From: Prostheceraeus crozeri
Lineage: Eukaryota; Platyhelminthes; Polycladida; Euryleptidae
Length of the DNA: 64,000 nucleotides
Direction of reading: 5' to 3'
Assembly: GCA_907163375.1 (NCBI GenBank)
Contig: CAJQUW010009227.1
Coordinates: 248,001-312,000 of the forward strand
In this document: one piece after another, positions 13,369 through 25,547 of the stretch
Layout of the letters: every line of letters starts with the position of its first letter
How positions within the stretch are numbered: position 1 is the stretch's first letter
Translations under genes and position numbers: made by a program
Notes under the pieces: generated by a model
What the model was told of the DNA's origin: nothing
The model's input: only the letters and a program-made list of their open reading frames with translations
Database searches by the model: none

Positions 13369-13772
13369 GTACGTTGAAACGATTTTCACGACGCGATGTG
13401 CGAGCATATGCGAATGATGATAAGCTGTCATTAGTTAACGAATGAGTATATGAATATCTCAAAACCTACCTGTATTTCATTGGATATCAAAGTAGCAACA
13501 TATTAGCATTTGCGAAATGTTTGAGCGATTACCAGAGTCAGCCACTGTTCAAACCTATCCATAAATCAGATTGGACGGGGGCAGTTTCTACAAATGATGT
13601 CAAGGATGAACTAGAATAGAATGTGTCCTCAGACATGAAGAACGTATGAGCCGTAGACGCTACATTTCGCCCTACAAATGACCCGTCAATACGGCTAGGA
13701 AATACGCAGATTAGCTTATATGGTCTACAGCGGCTAAACAAGTGAATGTTGAGAATCCTATTCTATTTGCAG

Positions 13773-13954
13773 ATCCACCCGAAATGTCAATGTTTAAACT
13801 GACTGGAAGTTCCGTATTGGTGGAGGACATAAAGGCCAAATTCGAATGCGATGTTCCGGAAGCTAACCCAGTGGCCACTGTTAAATGGTCTTTGCTCAAT
13901 GTCTCATCGAGCTCCGAAGAGACAATTGAAGACTATGGTCGCGTTATAACAAAG
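13773..13954 (+). CDS. Unit 3 exon B1: N-terminal half of Ig domain B
   Basis: Acceptor atttgcag, donor gtgaga, 182 nt. It encodes VLVEDIKAKFEC, PEANPVATVKW and the LNVSS sequon. The following intron is the shortest in the array (188 nt). Confidence 0.87.
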
Positions 13955-14142
13955 GTGAGATGCCTTGCGAGAGTAAGTTTTCAAAAAATGAATGCAAGCT
14001 AGAGCGGGAAATAAATGAGAAAGTGATCAACCGCTCTTGAAGAAATGTATGTATGTACATTGTATATGACACTCAGATGCACCTGTATGTAATTTGTCTG
14101 GCAAAGATGATGACTAAATTTGATCGCTGTTTCATTTTGCAG

Positions 14143-14296
14143 ATGCACAAAGGAAAGTTTAAAGGACAATTCCTCAAAAGCACATTTCATTTGTCGCATG
14201 TGAAGAGAGCTATGAACGGCTTCAAGGTGATATGCACTGTTTCTCAAAGGCAGCTATCTCAGAACTACAGCAAGGATATCACCCTCGAAGTTAAAT
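14143..14296 (+). CDS. Unit 3 exon B2: C-terminal half of Ig domain B
   Basis: Acceptor attttgcag, donor gtaagt, 154 nt. It encodes LKSTFHLSHVKRAMNGF, ICTVSQRQLSQNYSK (cysteine, sequon) and LEVK. The 2.9-kb intron to 17228 holds a hairpin MITE and two SINE remnants. Confidence 0.86.
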
Positions 14297-14670
14297 GTAA
14301 GTAATTACAGAGTTTTAGGATTTTATCAATGGTTTCCTTATATATTCCTCGACGTCATATGATGGGTGGGCTGAACATCGGGTTTGCAAGTTAATGAGAT
14401 ATTTTGATTAAGACTAGATTGAAGTTTCCTTTTATGCATTTTTCTTTCACTCGTTGAGAGCTGATTCTGATAATGTACTACATTCCATGCAGTACGTGCA
14501 TATTAGCTATTCTTCAATTATGGTAATGCGCATTGTAATAGACATCGTAGCTTAATTTATTTGAAAAATGAATGAGAATCTCAAAATTTAGACATAATTA
14601 CGTAATATGAGTTGCGTACAAGTACGGCGCCAAAAATTGCCTAGACATGAATGTACAGCTAATGCTGCAG

Positions 14671-14754
14671 TTCAGATATTTAAATCACAATGTACAGTGA
14701 GGCCGGCTGAGCCGTCGTCCGAAGCCTTGGCATAATGTGATTCTGTGATCTGAA
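14671..14754. repeat. Hairpin MITE (same family as 38715-38830)
   Basis: The arm ttcagatatttaaatcacaatg is answered by cataatgtgattctgtgatctgaa. The loop carries gaggccggctgagccgtc and cgaagcc, a close variant of the loop in the larger palindrome at 38715-38830. Shared loop and diverged arms indicate one small non-autonomous family. Confidence 0.5.
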
Positions 14755-14764
14755 TTTTATCATC

Positions 14765-14885
14765 GTCAACAGCGACGTTGGAGCTTGAGGATGTGCAAGC
14801 ATGCCCTCAGACCACAAGGCCACCGGATCATCTGTTTCGAGCGTGAATTAATCAGAAAGCACTGCTTTAACGCAGATGCGTCATA
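14765..14885 (-). repeat. tRNA-headed SINE (family of 44606-45141), truncated
   Basis: On the minus strand it reads GGTGGCCTTGTGGTCTGAGG, then GCATGCTTGCACATCCTC and CCAACGTCGC, closely matching the SINE heads near 44700 and 44972. It also shares the flank word gcactgctttaacg with the copy at 44606-44800. The tail is missing. Confidence 0.5.
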
Positions 14886-15101
14886 ATTAATTTAAAAAGA
14901 AATAGAATTATTCTATCAATAATGAATAATTTAAATGATCTATGAATAATTCAAAAAGAAATGAAATTCAGTGACTTCAGGACAAGAATGAGGTTCACTG
15001 ACAGAGGCTGTTCTGAGGCGGGTTGGGAAAAATTGACCCTCATCTAAGGCTCAGATTTGGCATAGATAATAAATCAGCTATGTTGAAGTCCGATAGAATA
15101 T

Positions 15102-15220
15102 GGTCTCCTTGACACAGTGGTGAAATGCTTGGTCTTGTTATCTTTTGAACGTGCGGTCCAGCTCCGAGATAGTCAATCAAATTCCTCCTCATGTCAGCAC
15201 CGCCCCTGATAAAACTTTTA
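15102..15220 (+). repeat. tRNA-headed SINE, truncated copy of the 53473 family
   Basis: The stretch starting tggtctccttgacacagtgg and continuing tgcttggtcttg...tatctttt matches the head of the element at 53473-53692 with scattered substitutions. Both copies share a downstream tgtcagcaccg. The middle of the element is deleted here. Confidence 0.5.
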
Positions 15221-17228
15221 ATATTTTAAACAGTTAAGCTAAAGCTTTGAATGAAAAAATATATCATAAAAAATATTTCTAAATTTCTACGGCGGAAGGG
15301 TGGAAAGACTAATTTGATGAAGTACACACAATTACTACTTTCATTTAATGTGTCGGAACTTTGAAGTCAATCCTTCATCACGTGAATGCAAGATGCATCC
15401 CGAATGTTTACTCATAGATCCCGTTACGAGGAACATGTAGAACTTGATGTTTCCGGTCCACAATCTCTCATTTGGTCGAATCCTTTTGAATTGTTTAAAA
15501 TGAAATATCGTCAACATTCAAGTAAACACTTTCAGATCCATTGAGACCGGAATTCATTTCTTTGAATGAAATGTATTCTTTGAATTTTCTTTGAAATTTC
15601 TTGAAATTTCTTTGAATAACGTATCAGTAGATAACGGTCTTGATATCATCATAAGTAGGAAATAACTTTATATTACGCATGTCTGGTTAGATGTCAATAC
15701 AAATCGAATTTTACTCAAGCTTTCTTAAAACCTAGAATATTCGCAACATTTCACAGGAAGATCTATTATTGCACCGGTATACAGTTGAATGATTTGAAGC
15801 TGATTAGTAATGTCCTACGTACATCGATGTGTTATAAAAGGATTAATTGATTAATTAAGTTCATTATTCATTTCATGGCATTTTAAAGGAACTTCCACAA
15901 CATGTACAATTTCCTATAAAGAGCGTGGATTGTTTCTCAGGATAATTGCGCAACATTTGCCGTCATGCCCAGCATATATTTTTCCTTCGTAATGAAAACT
16001 GCCTTGAGCAATGTTTATTGCATAATTGCCTATTATTCCATAATTTATCAATCATGATCATAGTTCAGTTCAGAGCATCATGCATCCATAGATAGTTCAA
16101 GACATACAATGACGATAATTCATCGACATCAAGCGATCATGTCTTTGAGCTTTATCAAGGATTCCAATGTCTTCTGACTCCGGAAGTAGAGATTGATGCA
16201 ACGACCTGTTGATGAAATGACTAAAATCCATGATATTTACGTATCCATGAAATGACCCTAGCGATGAAGTAAACAACATTCTACGAGTATATCACCATAA
16301 TTATGTGCATGATTTTCTGAAAATGAAATGGAATCTGAAAATGAAAAGTAGCACGGTAATAAACTTATAACAGCTCTAATCGCAAAATTCTAAATCATCA
16401 TGTGAAAACAATCAATCATGCTGATGTTGAAGCTGTTGCAGTTTTATCTCCAATTTAATTGTATGAGTGGTGTTAATTACTTTGTTTTTTTGGTGTTTCT
16501 TTACTTTGTTGAGAAGAAATAACAAACAGCTAATTTTTCAATATTTGCGGTGCAATTGTAGTCAAATAGGAGTATTTCAGAGTCATATACAACGAATGGG
16601 AGGGATTCGTTCTATAAGGAAATTCCGTTGAGATTCTGTTGTAGTTTAGAACATTGATGGAGAATTAAAGACAGCTGACTATTTTGCTAAGATGCTGCAA
16701 TTGTACAGCTCAGCATATAACCTTTTGCTGATCAGTTGGTTTGAGAAATTAACAGTTGTCATTCAATTTAAATGCAGATTTCCTGCCTCATTGAAAAATT
16801 GCGAATGCGACCTAATTACAATAATCGACGGTTCCGATATGCTTAGTGAAAGCTTAACTGAGTAAACTCATTTATGAGCTCTGTAGTTGCATTTCTTGGA
16901 ATTTTTCTGTGTACTAGAGACAAAGACCGCAACTCATTTCCAACTTTACTGTATATTCGATAATCTAGTAATTACAATATACTGTACACTCTGCCCCAGC
17001 TGCGCTGCTGGAAATGATAATAATCGCAATATAGCTTGAAATCACATGATATGTAGCTCAGTTACATGAACCATCAGAATATATCAGAGTGACGCCTTGA
17101 CGCCTGAGTGATATTGGGTCTTCAGATCAAAAATCAACTGTTCACAATTTTTAACAATGCTGTATGTTAGAGCACTCTTCGCAGTATTACAAATCCGAAA
17201 AGAACGTTTTCCATCAATTACTTTTCAG

Positions 17229-17395
17229 ACGCCCCTGATAATGAGAACATGTTCATCAAGATTGAGCCGACAAAGCTCATCTCAGGACAATCAGCAAAAT
17301 TATTCTGCGTGGCCCCAATCTCCATCCCACCTCCAGTCATGAAATGGAACATTTCTATGGAAAGTCTACGTAGCAGAATCAAGCCTGTATCAAAT
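17229..17395 (+). CDS. Unit 4 exon A1: N-terminal half of Ig domain A
   Basis: Acceptor cttttcag, donor gtaagt, 167 nt; the linker becomes Y-A-P. It encodes FIKIEPTKLISGQSAKLFC, PISIPPPVMKW and the sequon NIS after the core Trp. Its 4.2-kb intron (17396-21607) contains a 994-bp inverted-repeat element and a dead mariner. Confidence 0.86.
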
Positions 17396-17557
17396 GTAAG
17401 TTCTTGCGTCAAATACTTTGGTGATCCACATAAAATCAAAACACGTATATCATTTCTGTTTTTCCGACCCATGTCTCACTTTTCGTGCAATTGCTCATGT
17501 ATATATTAGGAAATGCGTGCCCACAAAATATAGGCCTATAGTGAAATGGCTGAACTC

Positions 17558-18551
17558 CGTACACTGTAAATCGCTGGATACGAAAATTACATACAAACAT
17601 ATACCAAATCTAACATCTGATACGAGATTCTGGTATGTCTACAGAGATCTGGTATGTTTTTCATACCACATCTCACTTGCTTTCGTATGCGATTGATATG
17701 TAGCGATATGAACTATTCTATCTGTGATTGGCTGCTTTACACTGAAATATGAATTGTTGGTATCTTTTATATACGATACCCGATGCAAATTCATCCTTGT
17801 TCGTATGCCTCTGGTATGTGTTTGGCATGTGCAGCTTTAAGTCACATAGCAAAAAATATGTATATATTACATACTACTGTCAAATAACTTTTTTCGGTAA
17901 TACCAATCGTGAATATTTTTTGTTTGATAGAGGGATATTTAAGTACATTAGATTTATTGTGAATTTTATGCTCCGCGAATGTGTCATCGTTGCTATTTGT
18001 CTAGCAACATTAACAGGACGTTTAGATAACTCTACCTTATGACCCAAGTTGCTTAACATCAATTCATTCAGACGATATTTTTTCGCACAATCATGTTGAC
18101 TTATATATCTCAAACAACTATTTTTGCGTTCATGAATTATAATGTGTTTTTATTTCGGATTGATAATATGCTTAATTTCAAAATTGCATAATTGTTGATG
18201 GTTGAAATCTTATTGATTATTCATGAAATGCCTTAGACTTACGTCTATTAAAATCGAATTCAGTATTGAAAGTATGATTCTTGAATGTCATTATCTCACT
18301 ACTTACAAAACAGTAGTAACATTAGTGTGATCTTTATTGACAAAAGGCCTAAAATCAACATGTATTAGAAATCATTGATGCTTTCCTTTAACATTTTGCT
18401 AGTATGGCTTTAGTATGTAAAGCATACCACATTTGAAATAACATACGAAAAGCATACAAATATAGACCAAGAGAATACAGAAATATACCAAAAAAATATT
18501 TTGGTATGCATCCTTCGTATGTGATTGATATTGAGCGATTTACAGTGTACG
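17558..18551. mobile_element. Non-autonomous element with 18-bp terminal inverted repeats
   Basis: The element begins CGTACACTGTAAATCGCT and ends with its exact reverse complement, 994 bp apart. Behind both termini lie runs of the words ggtatg/catacc and tacgaaaa/cgtatg, as in internally repetitive foldback elements. No transposase is present, and a target duplication is not clear. The superfamily is not assigned. Confidence 0.6.
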
Positions 18552-18568
18552 CGTTTCAGAGCAAATTT

Positions 18569-18586
18569 GCTCTCTCTCTCTCTCTC
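18569..18586. repeat. (CT)n microsatellite, short
   Basis: A short run of about eight to nine CT dinucleotides lies just outside the right terminus of the 994-bp element. Confidence 0.6.
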
Positions 18587-19182
18587 CCGTCAGCGGAAAG
18601 CTAAAAGATCCTTTTATACAAAATCGATGTTGTAACATTCTAAAGGACGAGGCTATTCCAAGCATGTGTCGTCTTGAACGAAAAACTGAATTCATTTTTG
18701 AAATTTTTGATTTTTTCACATAATAGTAGCAGTAGATATGGTCTCATTTTGTGTTTGCAGAACCACTCAGCAGATAGTACTCGAAACTTCAAATTGCACT
18801 CCTCTGTGCAGAAAGTCGCCTGTGGTCCGCCAAAAGTCGTATAGGGATTATATGTCGATGGTGTTGACTGTTAATAACAAATTGAAGACTGATGCGTCTT
18901 CTTGTGAATCGGACATGCCCGCAAGTTTTTTTCATGTGCATAGAATTACAAAGTTGACTACAATCTTGGATGACATTTGACGTTTGAATATATCAAATTT
19001 ATCATTCCTTAGACTATTCAGAGGTCATGATGAATATTATGTTTGTTCATTGTTCACGATGCATTTCTATGCAAAATGGCATAGCAATTTCACATCATCT
19101 GTAATTGAAACAATGTAATTCAAAATTCAAGAGTGCCATTTTCAATTCATTTTGACTTTCGATAGGCTTATTTCATCAATGA

Positions 19183-20374
19183 TTGATCATGAATAAGTGG
19201 ACTAGTCAACAGCGCTCTCAAATTGTTGAACTGTTTTTTGTTAACAACCGGTCTATTTTTGAGGCTCAGAGAGCTTATCACCGGTTGAACAAGTCACAAA
19301 AGCTCCGTCTGAACATGTTATTCGTCAATGTGTTCCACGTTTTCGAGAGTTTGGAAATGTTCAGGACAAAGATCGATCAGGCAGACCAAAAACATCTCGC
19401 AGCGCATCGTTCATTGAGACAGTGAGAAGATGCTGTCAGAAGTCCTCGCAAGTCAGTGAAACGACGTTCCGTAGAGCTTCAGATATCTGAAACATCTTTG
19501 AGAAGAATCTTAAAAGATGACTTATTTTGCTAGCCATATAAGGTACAGATTATACAGAGCGTCTCTTTAAGTGACTTTGAAGCGAGATTACGCTATGCGA
19601 GGCGTTTTGTTGAATTTTTTGGTAGGGAGGACAATCTCACTTCACGGATAATGACTGACGAACCACATTTCAACTTGTGTGGATTTGTGAACAAGCACAA
19701 TTATCGTTTTTTGTGCGTCGAAAGATAAATTAATTTCATTTCCTTTAATCAAAATGTCATCTAAATCTTTCTTTAAAAGTTCAGTTAATAATGCTAGAAA
19801 TTATCGTTTTTTGATCTTCCGAAAATCCTCAAGTAATTCACCAGCGACCCCTACATCCTAAGAAGGTAACAGTTTGGTGTGGAATTATGCACGACTGTAT
19901 TGTGAGACCATACAGTACATTTTCGAAGATGGCAATGGAAAAGCAGTCACAATAGATGGTTTAAAGTACCGAGAAATGATAAGGTCGTTCCTGATACCGA
20001 CAATTAAGACATTGCCAAATCAAGCTGCTCTATGGTTTCAGCAAGATGGTGCCACGTGCCACAGTGCTAATGAGACATTAAAACTTTTACAGGAAACTTT
20101 TCAGCATCGCATTATTTCCCGAGGATGTGAGCTCTCCTGGTCTCCGAGATCCACAGATTTGTCTCCAGATTTTTGTCTTTGGGGATATTTAAAAGAGAGA
20201 GTGTACGCTTCAAAACCGAGAGCCACAAGTGCTCTGAAAGAAAATATACGAAATGAAATCCAGAAAATAAGCCGGCAAACTGTGAGACATGTGATGATGA
20301 GTGCTGTAAAGAGGGCACAATCTTGTATCATGCATCAAGGTGCTCATTTACGTGATGTAATTTTCCATACATAA
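19183..20374 (+). pseudogene. Mariner transposase pseudogene (DD41D-like)
   Basis: The N-terminal piece (19183-19425) starts MNKWTSQQRSQIVELFF, the helix-turn-helix entry of mariner transposases. A frameshifted middle part carries SLRRILKDD, the region of the first catalytic Asp (TDEPHF) and a GFVNKHNYRF motif. The C-terminal piece (to 20374) has FQQDGATCH with the second catalytic Asp and SPDFCLWGYLK with the third, 40 residues apart. That spacing is near that of DD41D-type mariners, not the 34 of classical ones. An internal stop, several shifts and an insertion at 19714-19813 make it non-functional. Confidence 0.8.
19699..19813. repeat. 15-bp direct repeat flanking an 85-bp insertion in the transposase
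   Basis: The word aattatcgttttttg occurs at 19699-19713 and again at 19799-19813. The 85 bases between them interrupt transposase homology. This looks like a small insertion with a target duplication, or a local tandem duplication. Confidence 0.5.
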
Positions 20375-21607
20375 TTTTATGAAATTCATGTGTTTCATTA
20401 GCAACTCTGTAATAAGATTTAGTCTCAATAGTCATTCTAGCCATTTTTACAGCCATTCATAATCCCTACACGACTTTTGGCGGATCCTGTAGCTATAAAA
20501 TATCAATCTTTTCAGATTTCCGTATTAAAGTTCATTATCCTGATGATCTAATAGATGATTAGGTTGTTTGAAAAGATGCATCAATCACTTTCCTTTACTC
20601 TCCCTAGACAGATTGGTCTGCTTAAAGATTAGATAATCAAATGCGGATGAAGCATGGAGCCTTAAGTCATTCAAGAGGATGTGTCGTCTTCAACCCCTTC
20701 GATAATGAGGTGATATCAGTAACAAATACACTGTAATTTGGCGCCTTTTAATGACCGTAGCATGTTTCTTGTTAGACTACAATGCGTTTTTTAGTACATA
20801 TAGAACAAATCAATTGCATGTTCAGCATTCAATTTTGGACACATGTTTTTCAAAATTTCAAATTTTGATCAGTATCTTTCACTCATACTTTAGTACCAAT
20901 ACCTGGCTACTAATGAATAACACCAATGAGTTCGAAAGTCACTCAAATCAATTACAGTCTGTTTCATATAGTTTCTGATACTCCTAAAAATACGTGTACT
21001 GTCTGTACCGTAAATGCCACGATTCATTGATTTTACCTGCAGCCAAAATTCGAAGTTGCATATACTGTACTAATGAAAAATTAGTAAGAAATAAAAGATG
21101 CCATATAATTCCAACATGTAATTGATCCGTCTTACATGAGGTGTTACACATCCTTACATGATCCGTCTTCAAACCTTACATGACCTTCTCAAAGCTTCTC
21201 AATATGATGGACTTAATAATAAAGGCGATTCCATGGAAACGTATCACTACGAAGACTGTTTGAATTTAATCGTGTGCTTGAAAGATTGCATTTCACTTCA
21301 CAACTATGTAAGTCGTCGTTCCATTTTAGGACTTAGGCCTATATTTGTGTTGCTCCTACCTGGTTGCTGCTGGGCTGAAAATCGTTTGAGCGGTTCATTC
21401 AAGTTTTAAATTCTGATCATCGGGAAAATATTTCATTGCTTTTAGATCAATTCACATTCTGTCTGCAAATCAAATGGGATTTGTTCTGATATTCACCAAA
21501 ATTCAAATTGTGGATATGATTTTACTCAATTTACATTTGAAAAATTTCATTTACTTAGCTAAATTACCGTAAGAATCATTATCTCAACAGTTGAACTCCA
21601 TTTGCAG

Positions 21608-21764
21608 ATTGGACAATACGAGAACGATACAAATGTGGTTGTATCAGCAATTGAAATTCCCAAACTGCAACCACAATGGAACACAAAGAGCGTTGGTTGT
21701 GATGTATCGCATGAACTGCTTCCAAATAATATTGTCCACTTAGTGTCAAGGCTTCCTATTTTGT
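21608..21764 (+). CDS. Unit 4 exon A2: C-terminal half of Ig domain A
   Basis: Acceptor atttgcag, donor gtaagt, 157 nt. It encodes YENDTN (sequon), QWNTKSVGC with the second cysteine, and SHELLPNN. It differs from the unit 5 A2 exon at only 7 of 157 bases by my count. Nothing firm was recognised in intron 21765-23669. Confidence 0.88.
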
Positions 21765-23669
21765 GTAAGTACATGTATATTGTTGTAGGAACAGCATGTG
21801 ATGACATGTAGCACTTACATCTTCAAATTAGTTCGTTCAGCGGAGCAAAACCAGATTTATTCTTGTTCAATTTTTTCTCATTTGAAGCACATGCTTAAAT
21901 TTCAAATGATCCGCTAGGACCCCTGAGTCAGACAGCTCTCAGTCTTTAGCTCTATTTGTAGAGAAATTAAAACTGTTTTCTTATTTATTGCGAGGGTCCG
22001 CCAGTTGTGACTTATGTGTGTAATTTAAAGTTCTGCGCGGTCCGGAGCGGTAGCGTTGCAAAATTATTGACTGCGGTGCGGTGAAGTGAAGAATGACTGC
22101 GGTGTGTTGGAGTGATGACGATAGTTCAAGTCCGGGATACATTTTGCACCATTTAAGCTTTACAATTCATTTTAAGGATCAATATGTAAATAATCTGCAG
22201 TTTAATAGTTTGAATGAATACTTTACACTTTAAACAACCGCAGCTACGAGTAGAAAGCATAGTGCTCATTTTTGTCCTTAGATTACTCCTGTGAGAAACA
22301 TTGAGTCAAGATTGAGTCGCAGTTAGAAAGAAAAAATTTACTTGTGAACGTTTTATTGCGTCTCAACTTTTTCTCATCCTCATACGAAGCATCTCAGATT
22401 TCTATATAAGACTGATCGCAAAGGAACCATACAAGATGCTAGAAAGATGCTTGTATGCTTGTCACTCTTAAATTGAACATTGTGGATGAAGAGACATCCA
22501 TGAATGAAGGTGATCCCAAATCTAAAATCCCAAACAATCCTTGATCATCTGATGAGATATCGCAATTCGAAATTAAATTGCTACAGATGTGATGATATTC
22601 TTGAATGGTCTAGAATGGTGGAAATGCAATTCCAAGGAATTCCCACATCTCGCAAAACTGGCGGCAGTTCTACAGTCTATTCCCACTCTAAGCGAGAGAA
22701 TTTTCTCCAGTACCGGTCGCATACTAGAAGACGACAAAGCCTGATACCCTGGACAGTTGACGCTAAATTGCTATCTACGTTTTCAATATAATTTAGTGAA
22801 TTATGAAATAGAATTATGTTTGGATCATATTTTGCCTTTTTCCATCACTAGTATAGCATGTTGAATAGTGTAGCATAGAAGCTAGCCCATACATTCTTCA
22901 TGTTTATTTTTCTACCATATATAGGTAGGCCCAATAGATTTTTGAGATAGATTTAACTTTGAAAAAGATAGAAGTGATACAGGTAACCAAAGGTGTTATA
23001 TTATATTTATATATAAAGGCTCCATGAAGCGGTGACACACATCTGCGTTGCGGTGCAGTTGCGGTGAAATGTACAAAAATCATCACTGCGCAGGTCTCTG
23101 GATAATTCGTAGGAACAGCATGAATTACGTATCTGGGCAGCCAAATTATTGTGCTGTTTGCGTTAATTGACTTGGTTTTGTTCTAGATGAGCTTCCACAC
23201 CTGTAGACAGCATACCTGTACACCATGTCTCAGCACCAGCATTGTATCCGTAAAATACCTATTTGCTATTGGTGTCAACAAAGAGTGCGCGAATGCATTA
23301 ACTTCTGTTGTATGAAAAAAAACCTTTCCAAGACTATTCATCACATAAATCGAAAAGATGTCCAATTTTGTCCACAGACTTGATCATGTTTGTGGCAAAA
23401 TATCCTTATTAATATATATTTTTCTTTTTTCACTGTTGAGATGCTAGAGGTGCCTCGAATTTGGAAATGAAATGATGAACTCACTCTCAATAGCTGTGGA
23501 AGTTAAATATCAAGCGTCCTCACTGCTCTTTTATCCCACAATGCCTCTTGACTTATTTAAATGTTTTAGAAAGCTTTTAATTATTAACAGCTAGTTTAGA
23601 TGGAAGCACAATAACACTTCTGCTTATTGAAACCATGATATTAAAATGTTAATTCCTGTCTCTTCACAG

Positions 23670-23851
23670 ATCCTCCAGAAGCCAAAGGTCTAGAACTGAC
23701 TGGATCACCTGTCTTGGTTGAAGATATCAAGTCCACATTTGTGTGCACTGTCCCTGAAGCGAATCCTGTGTCGAGTGTGACATGGTTTCTTCGAAACGTC
23801 TCAATGAACAGCGATGAAATTCTGAATGACTATGGCAACGCCAAAATGCAA
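23670..23851 (+). CDS. Unit 4 exon B1: N-terminal half of Ig domain B
   Basis: Acceptor cttcacag, donor gtaagt, 182 nt. It encodes VLVEDIKSTFVC, PEANPVSSVTW and RNVS. It differs from the unit 5 copy at 28341-28522 at about 4 of 182 bases, and similarity continues into the upstream intron (gaatttggaaatg, caatagctg). Nothing else was seen in intron 23852-24371. Confidence 0.88.
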
Positions 23852-24371
23852 GTAAGTAGCACTGACATATTTCATACGTTGCATTCTTTTCTCTTTAACT
23901 GCTATAGCTCGTATACTCAACAACTGTAAAACGTTGTTGACTTCACACATCAGAATTTTTTAATGTCTGATGAGATAGCTGAATTGTGAATTCATAGTCG
24001 GGTAGCAGGCCAACCAAAAGTTTGCACACACCATCTTAACTGTACATGAAATACATGTCGATATCATTTTTAGACATACAAACTCTCGTTACTCTGGAGT
24101 TAGGTTGGTGTTGAAGAAAGGCAATTCATTGCTGATACCTTAAATTTCCTCGATCTCGATAACAGAAGCGACTTGCTGACTGCAAAGTCAATAAACCAAT
24201 TAGACCTATTTATATAGACATTCTAAAGATGGATTTATTGAACTGATGATGCATTCTAAAATGAGGGATCATGCACTAGTAAATAACAGGAGCAAACATA
24301 AATATTCATTACTAAACCTGTCATTTAGTGTACTAACATTTTTGATTTTATTGAATTGATAATGCTTACAG

Positions 24372-24525
24372 ATCATCAAAGGCAAAAATGGAGGACTCGG
24401 TTTGAGAAGCACTTTCACATTGGTTCAAGTAAAGAGAGGTATGACAGGCTTCAAGCTGTCATGCGTCGTTTCACAACAACAACTATCTCAAAACTTGAGC
24501 AAAGAAGTCTCTCTTCGCGTGAAAT
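24372..24525 (+). CDS. Unit 4 exon B2: C-terminal half of Ig domain B
   Basis: Acceptor gcttacag, donor gtaagc, 154 nt. It encodes LRSTFTLVQVKRGMTGF, SCVVSQQQLSQNLSK and LRVK. It is about 90% identical to the unit 5 B2 exon. A long CT microsatellite starts about 60 bases past its donor, and intron 24526-25380 otherwise shows nothing. Confidence 0.87.
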
Positions 24526-24585
24526 GTAAGCTATAGTCTTTGAAATTATCCCGATTGTTTAAAACAAGCGATTTACCGCATGCGT

Positions 24586-24586
<1 letters not shown>

Positions 24587-24672
<86 letters not shown>
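24587..24672. repeat. (CT)n microsatellite, about 43 units
   Basis: An uninterrupted run of alternating t and c about 86 bases long lies in the intron after unit 4 B2. Its reverse strand gives a meaningless Arg-Glu repeat reading frame. Confidence 0.95.
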
Positions 24673-24675
<3 letters not shown>

Positions 24676-25380
24676 CAATTAAGGCATTTTTCATTTGCAA
24701 ATAAAAATCGATGAAATTCAATAATAATAATAATTATTGATATGTCAGACATTTGAAAATATTTAAGCTCACCCAAGAAATCAAATGATCTCCGAGTGTG
24801 AATGAATGCATGATAAGCGCGTTGGAATAAGCAATTTCAGGAGAACAAGCCAAAGGAGTGACCTTCATGCAAACTCAGCTTCGATTTCTAGCATAGAAAT
24901 TAACAATACCATAGACTATAGACTGCCATAGACTACTACTTCTATGATTTCTAGGCCTCAGGCGGGTACAGTTGGAGATTCAGAGCAAATATCTTTATTC
25001 ACTGGCATTGTTCTATTAATTAAGAACACCGCAATGTTAGAAACTTTCGTTTTCATATTATTGTAATGTAGTCGAGTAACTCCTCGTGGGGTTGCTTCTC
25101 TGCATGTAACTATTGTCAAATCATAAACCACCTATACAACTAAGGATCGACATTTGTTTTTATGTACCGTAGAATCCCTTTATGCTGTCGTATAATAACG
25201 TGTGATGACGGATGAAGGTGAGAGCTCAATTTTAAAGCGAATTTTTGTTCGATTATTTTGCGATTATATTTACTCTTGCTTATATTCTTGACATTTCACC
25301 TCTATTCTCTATTGAAACAATCGCTTGTAGTTTGTTGCAAAAATGAATCAGTACAATAAAAATATATTCTTTTTTTTCAG

Positions 25381-25547
25381 ACGTTCCGGAACGACAAGAT
25401 ATGAAAATTGTGATACAGCCAGACATTCTAACTTCAGGTGCTGCTGCAACGGTATTTTGCATTTCGCCAATAGCTTTGCCTCTTCCTATTTTGACATGGA
25501 ACATTTCAACATCAAGTCTGAATAAATCCACTAAGATATTTGATAAA
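25381..25547 (+). CDS. Unit 5 exon A1: N-terminal half of Ig domain A
   Basis: Acceptor ttttttcag, donor gtaagg, 167 nt; the linker becomes Y-V-P. It encodes KIVIQPDILTSGAAATVFC, PIALPLPILTW and sequon NIST. Its closest relative is the unit 6 A1 exon. Intron 25548-27255 carries a long foldback element. Confidence 0.86.

Larger units (their letters stand above)
18826..20484 (+). mobile_element. Mariner-type (IS630/Tc1/mariner) DNA transposon, degenerate
   Basis: The 26-bp terminal inverted repeats (starting tccgccaaaagtcgt, at 18826 and in reverse complement to 20484) differ at one base. Between them lies a broken transposase reading in the + direction. An intact TA target duplication is not evident. 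The coding part is inactivated by frameshifts, stops and a small internal insertion. Confidence 0.8.

Noticed and set aside
22020-23090. GCGGTG-rich segments at about 22030-22110 and 23030-23070 as ends of a DNA transposon
   Set aside because: The motifs are in the same orientation, not inverted, and I could not find matching termini or a target duplication.
24488-24721. Minus-strand frame with a long Arg-Glu repeat
   Set aside because: It is the translation of the CT microsatellite.
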